Of a stretch of 64,000 nt of DNA, positions 21,691 to 31,995 are shown piece by piece (the stretch's first letter is position 1; each line of letters starts with the position of its first letter). The stretch is from Morinoia aosen (taxonomy: Eukaryota; Arthropoda; Malacostraca; Amphipoda; Talitridae). The DNA is taken from NCBI GenBank assembly GCA_030386875.1, contig CM059569.1, forward strand, positions 39,905,842 through 39,969,841, given 5' to 3'. The notes below the pieces were generated by a model that was not told where the DNA came from, did not search any database, and worked only from the letters and a program-made list of their open reading frames with translations. The position numbers were made by a program, and so were the translations under genes.

Positions 21691-21954
21691 TTTTGACTCC
21701 CATAGAAGATATCCTTACGTGTGTCTGCTGCGGAGAGCTGCAGTGCTGGGGCGGGGCATCTCGGGAATCTGTTAGTCAACCTGGCCACTTGCGCTCTCCT
21801 GCACAGATGTTGTGGGGCGTAATGTGTTGTGCTGCACATTGTAATGTTGGGCATCCGTTGGCTTCACTGGCCGGGATTGCCTTTCGTAAATTTAAATTAA
21901 TTAATGATCTATTAATAAGTATAATATTGAAAACTGAACACAAGAATTGAATTT

Positions 21955-22310
21955 GTTTGTTTAAACCGTCCTGACCACAACTAAAGTGTTGCGAACAGAG
22001 AAAAAGATGGCGGCACCATTCGGAAAACAGGTTAGAGAACGGGGAATCTATGCACAAAGTGTATCTTCAAATCCTGTGCAATGATGCAGCAAGATTGATA
22101 ATGTTCATGAAACAAGCTAAGACTTGGAGAAGAAAAGAGTGGGTGCGGAAAAACTGGACAGCAGTCAACCGAAAAAGAAGGAACATAACGCAACAAAAAA
22201 ACTTTTATTTCCACAGAAAAAAGCTTACCGAACCTTCAGCTCGGGACCTCGTATATTCCCCCGTGGGAGGTAACTCCCTCAGATACAATGGTTGTATCCT
22301 CATGAGGCAC
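21955..22310 (-). mobile_element. SINE-like copy H
   Basis: Family landmarks GGAATCTATGCACAAAGTG, CATGAAACAAGC, AACTGGACAGCAGTCAACCG, CCTTCAGCTCGGGACCTCG and GGTTGTATCCTCATGAGG in order. On the minus strand the GAGGTCCCGAGCTGAAGG block is the best candidate for an internal pol III B-box-like element. Confidence 0.65.
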
Positions 22311-22460
22311 AAGTCACCAATAGTACTCATAAATCTTACTTGTGATGTTCTCCCGAGGCACCATCAACTAGAGAAGTCAGTCAACCTTCACAATACACTA
22401 AATGCAGACTTGACGCTGCCACGTCCACCGCCTTACATTGTGCGCCTCGCGTCAGGTGTT

Positions 22461-22525
22461 CTTGTGATGCCGTGTGTGTTCGTGTGATGCCGATTGTGTT
22501 TGTGTGATGCCGAGTGTGTTCATTC
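22461..22525 (+). repeat. 20-bp tandem repeat, three units
   Basis: Three units of TGATGCCGtGTGTGTTCGTG type. Confidence 0.85.
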
Positions 22526-22731
22526 TCTGATGAATACACACGGCGCTCCGGTTCTCTGGTCTCTGAAAATAACTATGTCTCAGAACTTGTTCCCAACACT
22601 TCTCTAATTACACCACAACACACCTGCAACACTCACTTGCTCCTCTACGGAATAGTTCGAACACCACACATACCAAGTGAACAAAGCACTATTTCAGGTA
22701 TTTTTATGGCCACACAAACTGCTCCAAATAC

Positions 22732-24158
22732 TCCATACTGCTCCAGACGCTCCATACGCTCCATACGCTCCATACGCTCCATACGCTCCAGACGCTCCAG
22801 ACGCTCCATACGCTCCATACGCTCCAGACGCTCCAGACGCTCCAGGCGCTCCAGGCGCTCCAGGCGCTCCAGGCGCTCCAGGCGCTCCAGGCGCTCCAGG
22901 CGCTCCAGGCGCTCCAGGCGCTCCAGGCGCTCCAGGCGCTCCAGGCGCTCCAGGCGCTCCAGGCGCTCCAGGCGCTCCAGGCGCTCCAGGCGCTCCAGGC
23001 GCTCCAGGCGCTCCAGGCGCTCCAGGCGCTCCAGGCGCTCCAGGCGCTCCAGGCGCTCCAGGCGCTCCAGGCGCTCCAGGCGCTCCAGGCGCTCCAGGCG
23101 CTCCAGGCGCTCCAGGCGCTCCAGGCGCTCCAGGCGCTCCAGGCGCTCCAGGCGCTCCAGGCGCTCCAGGCGCTCCAGGCGCTCCAGGCGCTCCAGGCGC
23201 TCCAGGCGCTCCAGGCGCTCCAGGCGCTCCAGGCGCTCCAGGCGCTCCAGGCGCTCCAGGCGCTCCAGGCGCTCCAGGCGCTCCAGGCGCTCCAGGCGCT
23301 CCAGGCGCTCCAGGCGCTCCAGGCGCTCCAGGCGCTCCAGGCGCTCCAGGCGCTCCAGGCGCTCCAGGCGCTCCAGGCGCTCCAGACGCTCCAGACGCTC
23401 CAGACGCTCCAGACGCTCCAGACGCTCCAGACGCTCCAGACGCTCCAGACGCTCCAGACGCTCCAGACGCTCCAGACGCTCCAGACGCTCCAGACGCTCC
23501 AGACGCTCCAGACGCTCCAGACGCTCCAGACGCTCCAGACGCTCCAGACGCTCCAGACGCTCCAGACGCTCCAGACGCTCCAGACGCTCCAGACGCTCCA
23601 GACGCTCCAGACGCTCCAGACGCTCCAGACGCTCCAGACGCTCCAGACGCTCCAGACGCTCCAGACGCTCCAGATGCTCCAGATGCTCCAGATACTCCAG
23701 ATACTCCAGATACTCCAGATACTCCAGATACTCCAGATACTCCAGATACTCCAGATACTCCAGATACTCCAGATACTCCAGATACTCCAGATACTCCAGA
23801 TACTCCAGATACTCCAGATACTCCACATACTCCACATACTCCACATACTCCACATACTCCACATACTCCACATACTCCACATACTCCACATACTCCACAT
23901 ACTCCACATACTCCACATACTCCACATACTCCACATACTCCACATACTCCACATACTCTACATACTCCACATACTCCACATACTCCAAATACTCCAAATA
24001 CTCCAAATACTCCAAATACTCCAAATACTCCAAATACTCCAAATACTCCAAATACTCCAAATACTCCAAATACTCCAAATACTCCAAATACTCCAAATAC
24101 TCCATATACTCCAAATACTCCAAATACTCCAAATACTCCAAATACTCCAAATACCTAA
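22732..24158 (+). repeat. 9-bp array (about 158 units) in successive homogenised blocks
   Basis: Unit CTCCAGGCG and relatives. After a short mixed start the blocks read CTCCAGGCG (about 22846-23380), CTCCAGACG (to 23668), CTCCAGATA (to 23820), CTCCACATA (to 23985) and CTCCAAATA (to 24158). Each block differs from the next by one or two substitutions. Because 9 is a multiple of three, every frame is open on both strands, giving Ser-Arg-Arg, Gly-Ala-Pro, Leu-Glu-Arg and similar translations that are not credible genes. Confidence 0.97.
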
Positions 24159-24164
24159 AATCTC

Positions 24165-24446
24165 CAAACTGCTCCACATACTCCAAACTGCTCCACATAC
24201 TCCAAACTGCTCCACATACTCCAAACTGCTCCAAATACTCCAAACTGCTCCAAATACTCCAAACTGCTCCAAATACTCCAAACTGCTCCAAATACTCCAA
24301 ACTGCTCCAAATACTCCAAACTGCTCCACATACTCCAAACTGCTCCACATACTCCAAACTGCTCCACATACTCCAAACTGCTCCACATACTCCAAACTGC
24401 TCCACATACTCTAAGCTGGACTAAATACTCCCAACTGGACTAAACC
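24165..24446 (+). repeat. 19-bp tandem array
   Basis: About 13 units of ACTCCAAACTGCTCCACAT or ACTCCAAACTGCTCCAAAT, ending with diverged ACTGGACTAAAT units. Built from two 9-bp-like halves plus one base, so it probably arose from the neighbouring 9-bp array. Confidence 0.92.
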
Positions 24447-25485
24447 CAGTCTTACGTTTTCGCCACCTGAATGCATGTTTTTCGCCACCCAAGTAATTAA
24501 ATTGCTTAGGCTTCGAAAAACGCATTCTCCGGCAAAAAAGTTAGCCTGGGAATAGGGTCATTATTGAATTTACTGTTCTCAACGATTTTCAAAACTTCGT
24601 TGCCCCGTTTAGGTAATTGAAGATATTTTAAGACGTTTCACATGAATAACATTGTTCTCGCAAATGCTTAGTTTTCGACATATTTAACTTTGAAGTTATA
24701 AGATTTTTGTATATGAAATTGAATAAACGGACACCTAAATAAGCTGAAATACGGTATTGACATAACGATAGGTGAGGTTATGCTATTCTTACGTGAACCT
24801 TATTTGAACTATATCTCAAAAATTAAGCATTTGCGAGCACAATGTCGTTCATGTACAACATCATAAAATGTTTCCAATTACCAAAATGGGGCAACGCAAT
24901 TTTTAAAATCGTTGACAACAGTAAATTCAATATTTACCTAGATACTGTTGGTAAATCTGAATGAAAGAACAGTAATCGATTTTGTAAAATTTCGATGCCT
25001 AAACATAGTTAATTAGATCGAAATAAACAAGTTATCTTCTATACATTTTCCGTCTGAAATGAGTATTTTATTATTTATAGCAGTACATGACTTACCGCAA
25101 CTCCAGTGTTTGAAGCGGAATAAAATTCATCGATCGCGTGCTATGGCAACACTGCAGTGGAGTCTCGCTTCCAGCGCGCTCGTCATCAAAAACGAAGCCA
25201 AACCTACCGCTATACCTCGTTAAATACTCATTTGACGAAAAAAGTGTATAGAAGAAAAGTTGCTTATTTTGATATTATTCAAGCAAAAAATTCGAAAATC
25301 GATGAGTAGCTGTTTATTCGACCGCATTCGTCATCAAAGACAAAACTAAATCTACCGCTATTACTTGTAATATGATCGTAGAAAGTGCATAGAAGAAAAC
25401 TTGTTCATTTTGATTGAAGTAATTATGTTTAGGCACCGAAAATTGGGAAATCGATTACTGTTCTTTCCTTCAGAAATACCATACT
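24447..25485. mobile_element. Inserted foldback-type element between two halves of a tandem array
   Basis: Two separate inverted repeats are nested here: 24562-24690 with 24812-24942 (ATTTACTGTT-TCAACGATTTT, CAAATGCTTA), and about 24950-25080 with about 25370-25480 (CGATTACTGTTCTTTC, AACTTGTT-ATTT). A direct tandem duplication of about 147 bp (25176-25275 and 25323-25418, CGTCATCAAA and ACCGCTAT) partly overlaps. Array-like sequence (AACTGG(A/G)CTAAA) is on both sides, so this is an insertion. No clear terminal repeat or coding region was found. Confidence 0.55.
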
Positions 25486-25489
25486 GTTA

Positions 25490-25740
25490 ACTGGGCTAAA
25501 AACTCCATACTGAATCAAACACTCCATACTGAATCAAACACTTCATACTGAATCAAACACTCCACACTGAATCAAACACTCCATACTGAATCAAACACTC
25601 CACACTGAATCAAACACTCCATACTGAATCAAACACTCCATACTGAATCAAACACTCCATACTGAATCAAACGCTCCACACTGAATCAAACACTTTATAC
25701 TGAATCAAACACTCTATACTGAATCAAACACTCCTAACTA
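25490..25740 (+). repeat. 19-bp tandem array (about 13 units)
   Basis: Unit ACTCCATACTGAATCAAAC, period 19, the same period and ACTCCA-ACTG start as the array at 24165-24446. Probably the continuation of that array beyond the insertion. Confidence 0.92.
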
Positions 25741-25844
25741 CACTAAATACTCTACAATTCTCCAAAACAACACCAAAAATTTTCGTAAGTGCACCAAAGC
25801 CATTCCAAAAAAGCATAAAATATTTCATGCTGAATCAAATACAC

Positions 25845-26250
25845 ACACTACTACACACCTGCACAACACACCACCCCACACCTGCATAACACACCATCAC
25901 ACACCTGCATAACACACCACCACACACCTACATAACACACCACCACACACCTACATAGCACACCACCACACACCTACATAGCACACCACCACATACCTAC
26001 ATAACACACCACCACATACCTACATCACACACCCCCACATCCCTACATAACACACCACCACATACCTGCATAACACACCACCACATACCTACATAAAACA
26101 CCACCACATACCTACATAAAACACCACCATATACCTACATAACACGCCTACACATCACATACCTATATAACACACCACCACATACCTACATAACTCGCCT
26201 ACACATCATATACCTACATAAAACATCACGACATACCTACAAAACACATA
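25845..26250 (+). repeat. About 23-bp tandem array
   Basis: Units of CACACCACCACATACCTACA plus TAA, with drift (CACACC to AAAACACC to CGCCTACACATC). Confidence 0.9.
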
Positions 26251-26825
26251 AGCAGCTCTCAACAAATGTGGAGGACGGCGGACACCAAAATGGCGGACCC
26301 TCGTACGTCGAACACCGGCGTCTTTTTCTCTGCGGGAACTGGGCTCACAGAAGCGTTTGGAAAACCACTCTATTTTAAAGAGAAAGTTTTCTACTTTGTC
26401 CTTCTATCCGTCATGATGTTTTGATTTATCACTAATACAAGATTTTTTAAACATAGAACTTTCTTTCACCTCTTTTTTGGTGCAACATTGACGCGGCAGG
26501 GAATGTATTCATGGAGGGACATAGTCAACTGTTTGAGAGGTATTCGAAATGCTTGCTTATTTCGGAGTAAGCACTCCGTATCTGCCACTGGTGTCTGGCA
26601 CTCGGAACTTCTTGCTATTGATATTTACCAACGATATTGCTAGATGTACTTTGTTCTTCCAATTAGTCCTCTTTGTTGATGCTAGTACACTTTCTAAATA
26701 CTAGTACTCTTCTATATGCTATTACTCAGGTGATGATAGTACATAATATTTTCATCCTGGTGAAGACTTTGATACTGATACAAAGGTGAGCCAAATAAAA
26801 AATCAGAATTCATGAAACTTCAAAT
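26250..26825. other. Unassigned DNA
   Basis: No coding frame, RNA gene or repeat recognised; a short GC-rich patch at about 26275-26345. Confidence 0.45.
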
Positions 26826-26829
26826 AGGA

Positions 26830-26930
26830 TCCCCGTAGGATGCCATAGGGAGTCACTGAATTCAGTTGAGGCCGCTATCTCTCATCTCTACGCTTGACCT
26901 TTGTGATGACTAGCTCAGAGTAATGCTTCT
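26830..26930 (+). pseudogene. Promoter/exon-1-like segment, copy 3
   Basis: Shares AGTCACTGAATTCAGTT exactly with copy 1, preceded by AGGATGCC as in copy 2, and followed by a diverged CTTGACCTTTGTGATGACTA and CAGAGTAATGCT. The initiator is intact but the TATA box and ATG are lost. Confidence 0.45.
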
Positions 26931-27250
26931 ACTATGTTGCCTGTGAAAATGGGGGAATTACTTATTTTCCTTAAATTGTACGATTTGGTACAATGTACCG
27001 TGCATGAGCAGGGATGCGAACGTGGGATCTACTTGTCCAACGTTTGCAGCTCTGGCTTTGATGGAAACGCCTCAAGGGCCCCGCCAGCGTACCTGTTCCT
27101 CATCACAGAGGTCACAACACAAGTGTTCTCTAGAGAAGCTCATATGACATTCTAAAGGCGTGTATTGAGTAGCAGTGCCACCAACACAGCAAAATATATA
27201 ACACCCACCAGCAGCTGCAAAAATACAGCTCATTCTCTTTGTGTTGGTGT
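26931..27250. other. Unassigned DNA
   Basis: Overlapping short opposite-strand frames (about 73 and 78 codons) with no recognisable domain. Confidence 0.4.
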
Positions 27251-27253
27251 GAG

Positions 27254-27510
27254 TGATGAAAGGTCTATTTATATTTCTTTGGCTGATTTTACAAGAAAAT
27301 GTTTGCATTAAAGTTCAAGGTTTGAACCTGGATTTCCCAGCACTGCAGATCTCTTCGTGCTTCTTACCTAAACTTTCAGTGAGCGAACGGTGGAGCACGG
27401 TGGAGAGAATCAAATTAGTATCATAAGTTGGCCTCTCAAACCAAAACAAAGGTGTTCCAAAGAGGGGAACGATGGAAGCACCATTTTGTAATGCCCCATT
27501 TAGGGCCCTT
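27254..27510 (+). repeat. Flank segment of the 30-bp minisatellite, first copy
   Basis: Nearly identical to 28071-28330 (offset 816-820 bp), including TTTGAACCTGGATTTCCCAG and GAGCGAACGGTGGAGCACGG. Its last about 80 bp (GCCTCTCAAACCAAAACAAA, GGTGTTCCAAAGAGG, GGAAGCACCATTTT) resembles the tail-proximal part of the SINE family. Confidence 0.8.
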
Positions 27511-27987
27511 AGGTTCGAGATGAGGAGGGCAAGGGCCCTTAGGTTCGAGATGAAGAGGGCCAGGGCCTTTAAATTCGAGATGAAGAGGGCAAGGGCCCTT
27601 AGGTTCGAGATGAAGAGGGCCAGGGCCTTTAAATTCGAGATGAAGAGGGCCGGGGCCCTTAAGTTCGAGATGGGAAGGGCAAGGGCCCTTAGGTTCAAGA
27701 AGAAGGGGGCCAAGGCCCTTAGGTTCGAGAGGGGAGGACCAGGGCCCTCAGGTTCGAGATACGAAGGGCCAGGGCCTTTAGGTTCGAGTTAGGGAGAGCC
27801 AGGGTCCTTAGGTTCGAGATGGGGAGGGCCCGGGCCCTTAGGTTAGAGATGGGGAGGGCCAAGGCCCTTAGGTTCGAGAAGGGGAGGGCCAGGGCCTTTA
27901 GGTTCAAGATGGGCAGGGCCAGGACCCTTAGGTTCGGGATAAGGAGGGCCAGGGCCCTTAGGTTCGAGATGGGGAGGGCCAGGGCCC
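27511..27987 (+). repeat. 30-bp minisatellite block 1 (about 16 units)
   Basis: Unit AGGGCCCTTAGGTTCGAGAT plus GAAGAGGGCA, diverged. Contains the pentamer TTAGG once per unit. Confidence 0.95.
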
Positions 27988-28070
27988 TTAGGTTAGGTTG
28001 GGTTATGTTAGGTTAGGTTAGGTTAGGTTAGGTTAGGTTAGGTAATGTTAGGTTAGGTTAGGTTAGGTTA
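27988..28070 (+). repeat. (TTAGG)n insect telomere-type tract
   Basis: About 17 TTAGG pentamers, a few with variants (TTGGG, TTATG, TAATG). It starts directly from the CCCTTAGGTT of the last minisatellite unit and ends at the second flank copy. G-rich on the plus strand. Confidence 0.93.
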
Positions 28071-28330
28071 GATGAAAGGTTTATTTAAATTTCTTTGGCT
28101 GTTTTTACAAGAAAATGTTTGTTTGCATTAAAATTCGAGGTTTGAACCTGGATTTCCCAGCACTGCAGCTCTCTACGTGCTTCTTACCTAAACTTTCAGT
28201 GAGCGAACGGTGGAGCACGGTGGAGAGAATCAAATAAGTATCATAAGTTGGCCTCTCAAACCAAAACAGAGGTGTTCCAAAGAGGGGAACGATGGAAGCA
28301 CCATTTTGTATGGCCCCATTTAGGGCCCTT
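28071..28330 (+). repeat. Flank segment of the 30-bp minisatellite, second copy
   Basis: Duplicate of 27254-27510 with few differences, among them a 4-bp TTTG duplication. The repeated flank shows that flank plus array duplicated as one unit. Confidence 0.85.
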
Positions 28331-31300
28331 AGGTTCGAGATGAGGAGGGCAAGGGCCCTTAGGTTCGAGATGAAGAGGGCAAGGGCCCTTAGGTTCGAGA
28401 TGAAGAGGGCAAGGGCCCTTATGTTCGAGATGAAGAGGGCAAGGGCCCTTAGGTTCGAGATGAAGAGGGCAAGGGCCCTTAGGTTCGAGATGAAGAGGGC
28501 AAGGGCCCTTAGGTTCGAGATGAAGAAGGCAAGGGCCCTTAGGTTCGAGATGAAGAGGGCAAGGGCCCTTAGGTTCGAGATGAAGAGGGCAAGGGCCCTT
28601 AGGTTCGAGATGAAGAGGGCAAGGGCCGTTAGATTCGAGATGAAGAGGGCAAGGGCCCTTAGGTTCGAGATGAAGAGGGCAAGGGCCCTTAGGTTCGAGA
28701 TGAAGAGGGCAAGGGCCCTTGGGTTCGAGATGAAGAGGGCAAGGGCCCTTAGGTTCGAGATGAAGAGGGCAAGGGCCCTTAGGTTCGAGATGAAGAGGGC
28801 AAGGGCCCTTAGGTTCGAGATGAAGAGGGCAAGGGCCCTTAGGTTCGAGATGAAGAGGGCAAGGGCCCTTAGGTTCGAGATGAAGAGGGCAAGGGCCCTT
28901 AGGTTCGAGATGAAGAGGGCAAGGGCCCTTAGGTTCGAGATGAAGAGGGCAAGGGCCCTTAGGTTCGAGATGAAGAGGGCAAGGGCCCTTAGGTTCGAGA
29001 TGGGGAGGGCAAGGGCCCTTAGGTTCGAGATGGGGAGGGCCAGGGCCCTTAGGTTCGAGATGGGGAGGGCCAGGGCCCTTAGGTTCGAGATGGGGAGGGC
29101 CAGGGCCCTTAGGTTCGAGATGGGGAGGGCCAGGGCCCTAAAGTTCGAGATGGGGAGGGCCAGGGCCCTTAGGTTCGAGATGGGGAGGGCCAGGGCCCTT
29201 AGGTTCGAGATGGGGAGGGCCAGGGCCCTTAGGTTCGAGATGGGGAGGGCCAGGGCCCTTAGGTTCGAGATGGGGAGGGCCAGGGCCCTTAGGTTCGAGA
29301 TGGGGAGGGCCAGGGCCCTTAGGTTCGAGATGGGGAGGGCCAGGGCCCTTAGGTTCGAGATGGGGAGGGCCAGGGCCCTTAGGTTCGAGATGGGGAGGGC
29401 CAGGGCCCTTAGGTTCGAGATGGGGAGGGCCAGGGCCCTTAGGTTCGAGATGGGGAGGGCCAGGGCCCTTAGGTTCGAGATGGGGAGGGCCAGGGCCCTT
29501 AGGTTCGAGATGGGGAGGGCCAGGGCCCTTAGGTTCGAGATGGGGAGGGCCAAGGCCCTTAGGTTCGAGATGGGGAGGGCCAGGGCCCTTAGGTTCGAGA
29601 TGGGGAGGGCCAGGGCCCTTAGGTTCGAGATGGGAAGGGCCAGAACCCTTAGGTTCGAGATGGGGAGGGCCAGGGCCCTTAGGTTCGAGCTGGGGAGAGC
29701 CAGGGCCCTTAGGTTCGAGATGGGGAGGGCCAGGGCCCTTAGGTTCAAGATAGGGAGGGCCAGGGCCCTTAGGTTCGAGATGGGGAGGGCCAGGGCCCTT
29801 AGGTTCGAGATGGGGAGGGCCAGGGCCCTTAGGTTCGAGATGGGGAGGGCCAGGGCCCTTAGGTTCGAGATGGGGAGGGCCAGGGCCCTTCGGTTCGAGA
29901 TGGGAGGGCCAGGGCCCTTAGGTTCGAGATGGGGAGGGCCAGGGCCCTTAGGTTCGAGATGAGGAGGGCCAGGGCCCTTAGGTTCGAGATGGGGAGGGTC
30001 AGGGCCCTTAGGTTCGAGATTGGGAGGGCCAGGGCCCTTAGGTTCGAGATGGGGAGGGCCAGGGCCCTTAGGTTCGAGATGGGTAGGGCCAGGGCCCTTA
30101 GGTTCGAGATGGGGAGGGCCAGGGCCCTTAGGTTCGAGATGGGGAGGGCCAGGGCCCTTAGGTTCGAGATGGGGAGGGCCAGGGCCCTTAGGTTCGAGAT
30201 GGGAAGGGCCAGGGCCCTTAGGTTCGAGATGGGGAGAGCCAGGGCCCTTAGGTTCGAGATGGGGAGGGCCAGGGCCCTTAGGTTCGAGATGGGGAGGGCC
30301 AGGGCTCTTAGGTTCGAGATGGGGAGGGCCAGGGCCCTTCGGTTCGAGATGGGGAGGGCCAGGGCCCTTAGGTTCGAGATGGGGAGGGCCAGGGCCCTTA
30401 GGTTCGAGATGGGGAGGGCCAGGGCCCTTAGGTTCGAGATGGGGAGGGCCAGGGCCCTTAGGTTCGAGATGGGGAGAGCCAGGGCCCTTAGGTTCGAGAT
30501 GGGGAGGGCCAGGGCCCTTAGGTTCGAGATGGGGAGGGCCAGGGCCCTTAGGTTCGAGATGGGGAGGGCCAGGGCCCTTAGGTTCGAGATGGGGAGGGCC
30601 AGCGCCCTTAGGTTCGAGATGGGGAGGGCCAGGGCCCTTAGGATCGAGATGGGGAGGGCCAGGGCCCTTAGGTTCGAGATGGGGAGGGCCAGGGCCCTTA
30701 GGTTTGAGATGGGGAGGGCCAGGGCCCTTAGGTTCGAACTGGGGAGGGCCAGGCCCCTTAGGTTCGAGATGGGGAGGGCCAGGGCACTCAGGTTCGAGAT
30801 GGGGAGGGCCAGGGCCCTTAGGTTCGAGATGGGGAGGGCCAGGGCCCTTAGGTTCGAAATGGGGAGGGCCAGGGCTCTTAGGTTCGAGATGGGAAAGGCC
30901 AGGGCCCTTAGGTTCGAGATGGGGAGAACCAGGGCACTTAGGTTCGAGATGGGGAGGGCCAGGGCCCTTAGGTTCGAGATGAGGAGGGCCAGGGCCCTTA
31001 GGTTCGAGTGGGGAGGGCCAGGGCCCATAGGTTCGAGATGGGGAGGGCCAGGGCCCTTAGGTTCGAGATGGGGAGGGCCAGGGCCCTTAGGTTCGAGATG
31101 GGGAGGGCCAGGGCCCTTAGGTTCGAGATGGGGAGGGCCAGGGCCCTTAGGTTCGAGATGGGGAGGGCCAGGGCCCTTAGGTTCGAGCTGGGGAGAGCCA
31201 GGGCATTTAGGTTCGAGATGGGGAGGGCCAGGGCCCTTAGGTTCGGGATGGGGAGGGCCAGGGCCCTTAGGTTCGAGATGGGGAGGGCCAGGGCCCTTAG

Positions 31301-31495
31301 GTTCGAGATGGGGAGGGCCAGGGCCCATAGGTTCGAGCTGGGGAGAGCCAGGGCCCTTAGGTTCGAGATGGGGAGGGCCAGGGCCCTTAGGTTCAAGATA
31401 GGTAGGGCCATGGCCCTTAGGTTCGAGATGGGGAGGGCCAGGGCCCTTAGGTTCGAGATGGGGAGGGCCAGGGCCCTTAGGTTCGAGATGGGGAG
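28331..31495 (+). repeat. 30-bp minisatellite block 2 (about 105 units), enters the gap
   Basis: First about 22 units carry GATGAAGAGGGCAAGGGCCC; from about 29000 on they carry GATGGGGAGGGCCAGGGCCC. A one-base loss near 29900 and another near 31010 shift the frames, so long open frames (REFEMGRARAL, ISNLRALALP types) switch. It runs into the N gap, so its true length is unknown. Confidence 0.96.
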
Positions 31496-31995
31496 NNNNN
31501 NNNNNNNNNNNNNNNNNNNNNNNNNNNNNNNNNNNNNNNNNNNNNNNNNNNNNNNNNNNNNNNNNNNNNNNNNNNNNNNNNNNNNNNNNNNNNNNNNNNN
31601 NNNNNNNNNNNNNNNNNNNNNNNNNNNNNNNNNNNNNNNNNNNNNNNNNNNNNNNNNNNNNNNNNNNNNNNNNNNNNNNNNNNNNNNNNNNNNNNNNNNN
31701 NNNNNNNNNNNNNNNNNNNNNNNNNNNNNNNNNNNNNNNNNNNNNNNNNNNNNNNNNNNNNNNNNNNNNNNNNNNNNNNNNNNNNNNNNNNNNNNNNNNN
31801 NNNNNNNNNNNNNNNNNNNNNNNNNNNNNNNNNNNNNNNNNNNNNNNNNNNNNNNNNNNNNNNNNNNNNNNNNNNNNNNNNNNNNNNNNNNNNNNNNNNN
31901 NNNNNNNNNNNNNNNNNNNNNNNNNNNNNNNNNNNNNNNNNNNNNNNNNNNNNNNNNNNNNNNNNNNNNNNNNNNNNNNNNNNNNNNNNNNNNNN
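31496..31995. other. Assembly gap (500 N)
   Basis: Exactly 500 N, typical of a scaffolding gap of arbitrary size, placed between two TTAGG-containing tandem arrays of opposite polarity. Confidence 0.99.

Noticed and set aside
22514..24424. Very long open frames with Ser-Arg-Arg, Gly-Ala-Pro or Trp-Ser repeats, looking like RS-rich or collagen-like proteins
   Set aside because: A 9-bp unit lacking stops keeps all six frames open. No start context, splice sites or non-repeat coding flanks; base changes ignore codon position.
28105..31401. Long frames of Arg-Ala-Leu-Arg-Phe-Glu-Met or Leu-Pro-Ile-Ser-Asn repeats
   Set aside because: They follow from a 30-bp unit (multiple of three) open on both strands; one-base indels at about 29.9 and 31.0 kb break every frame without any sign of selection.
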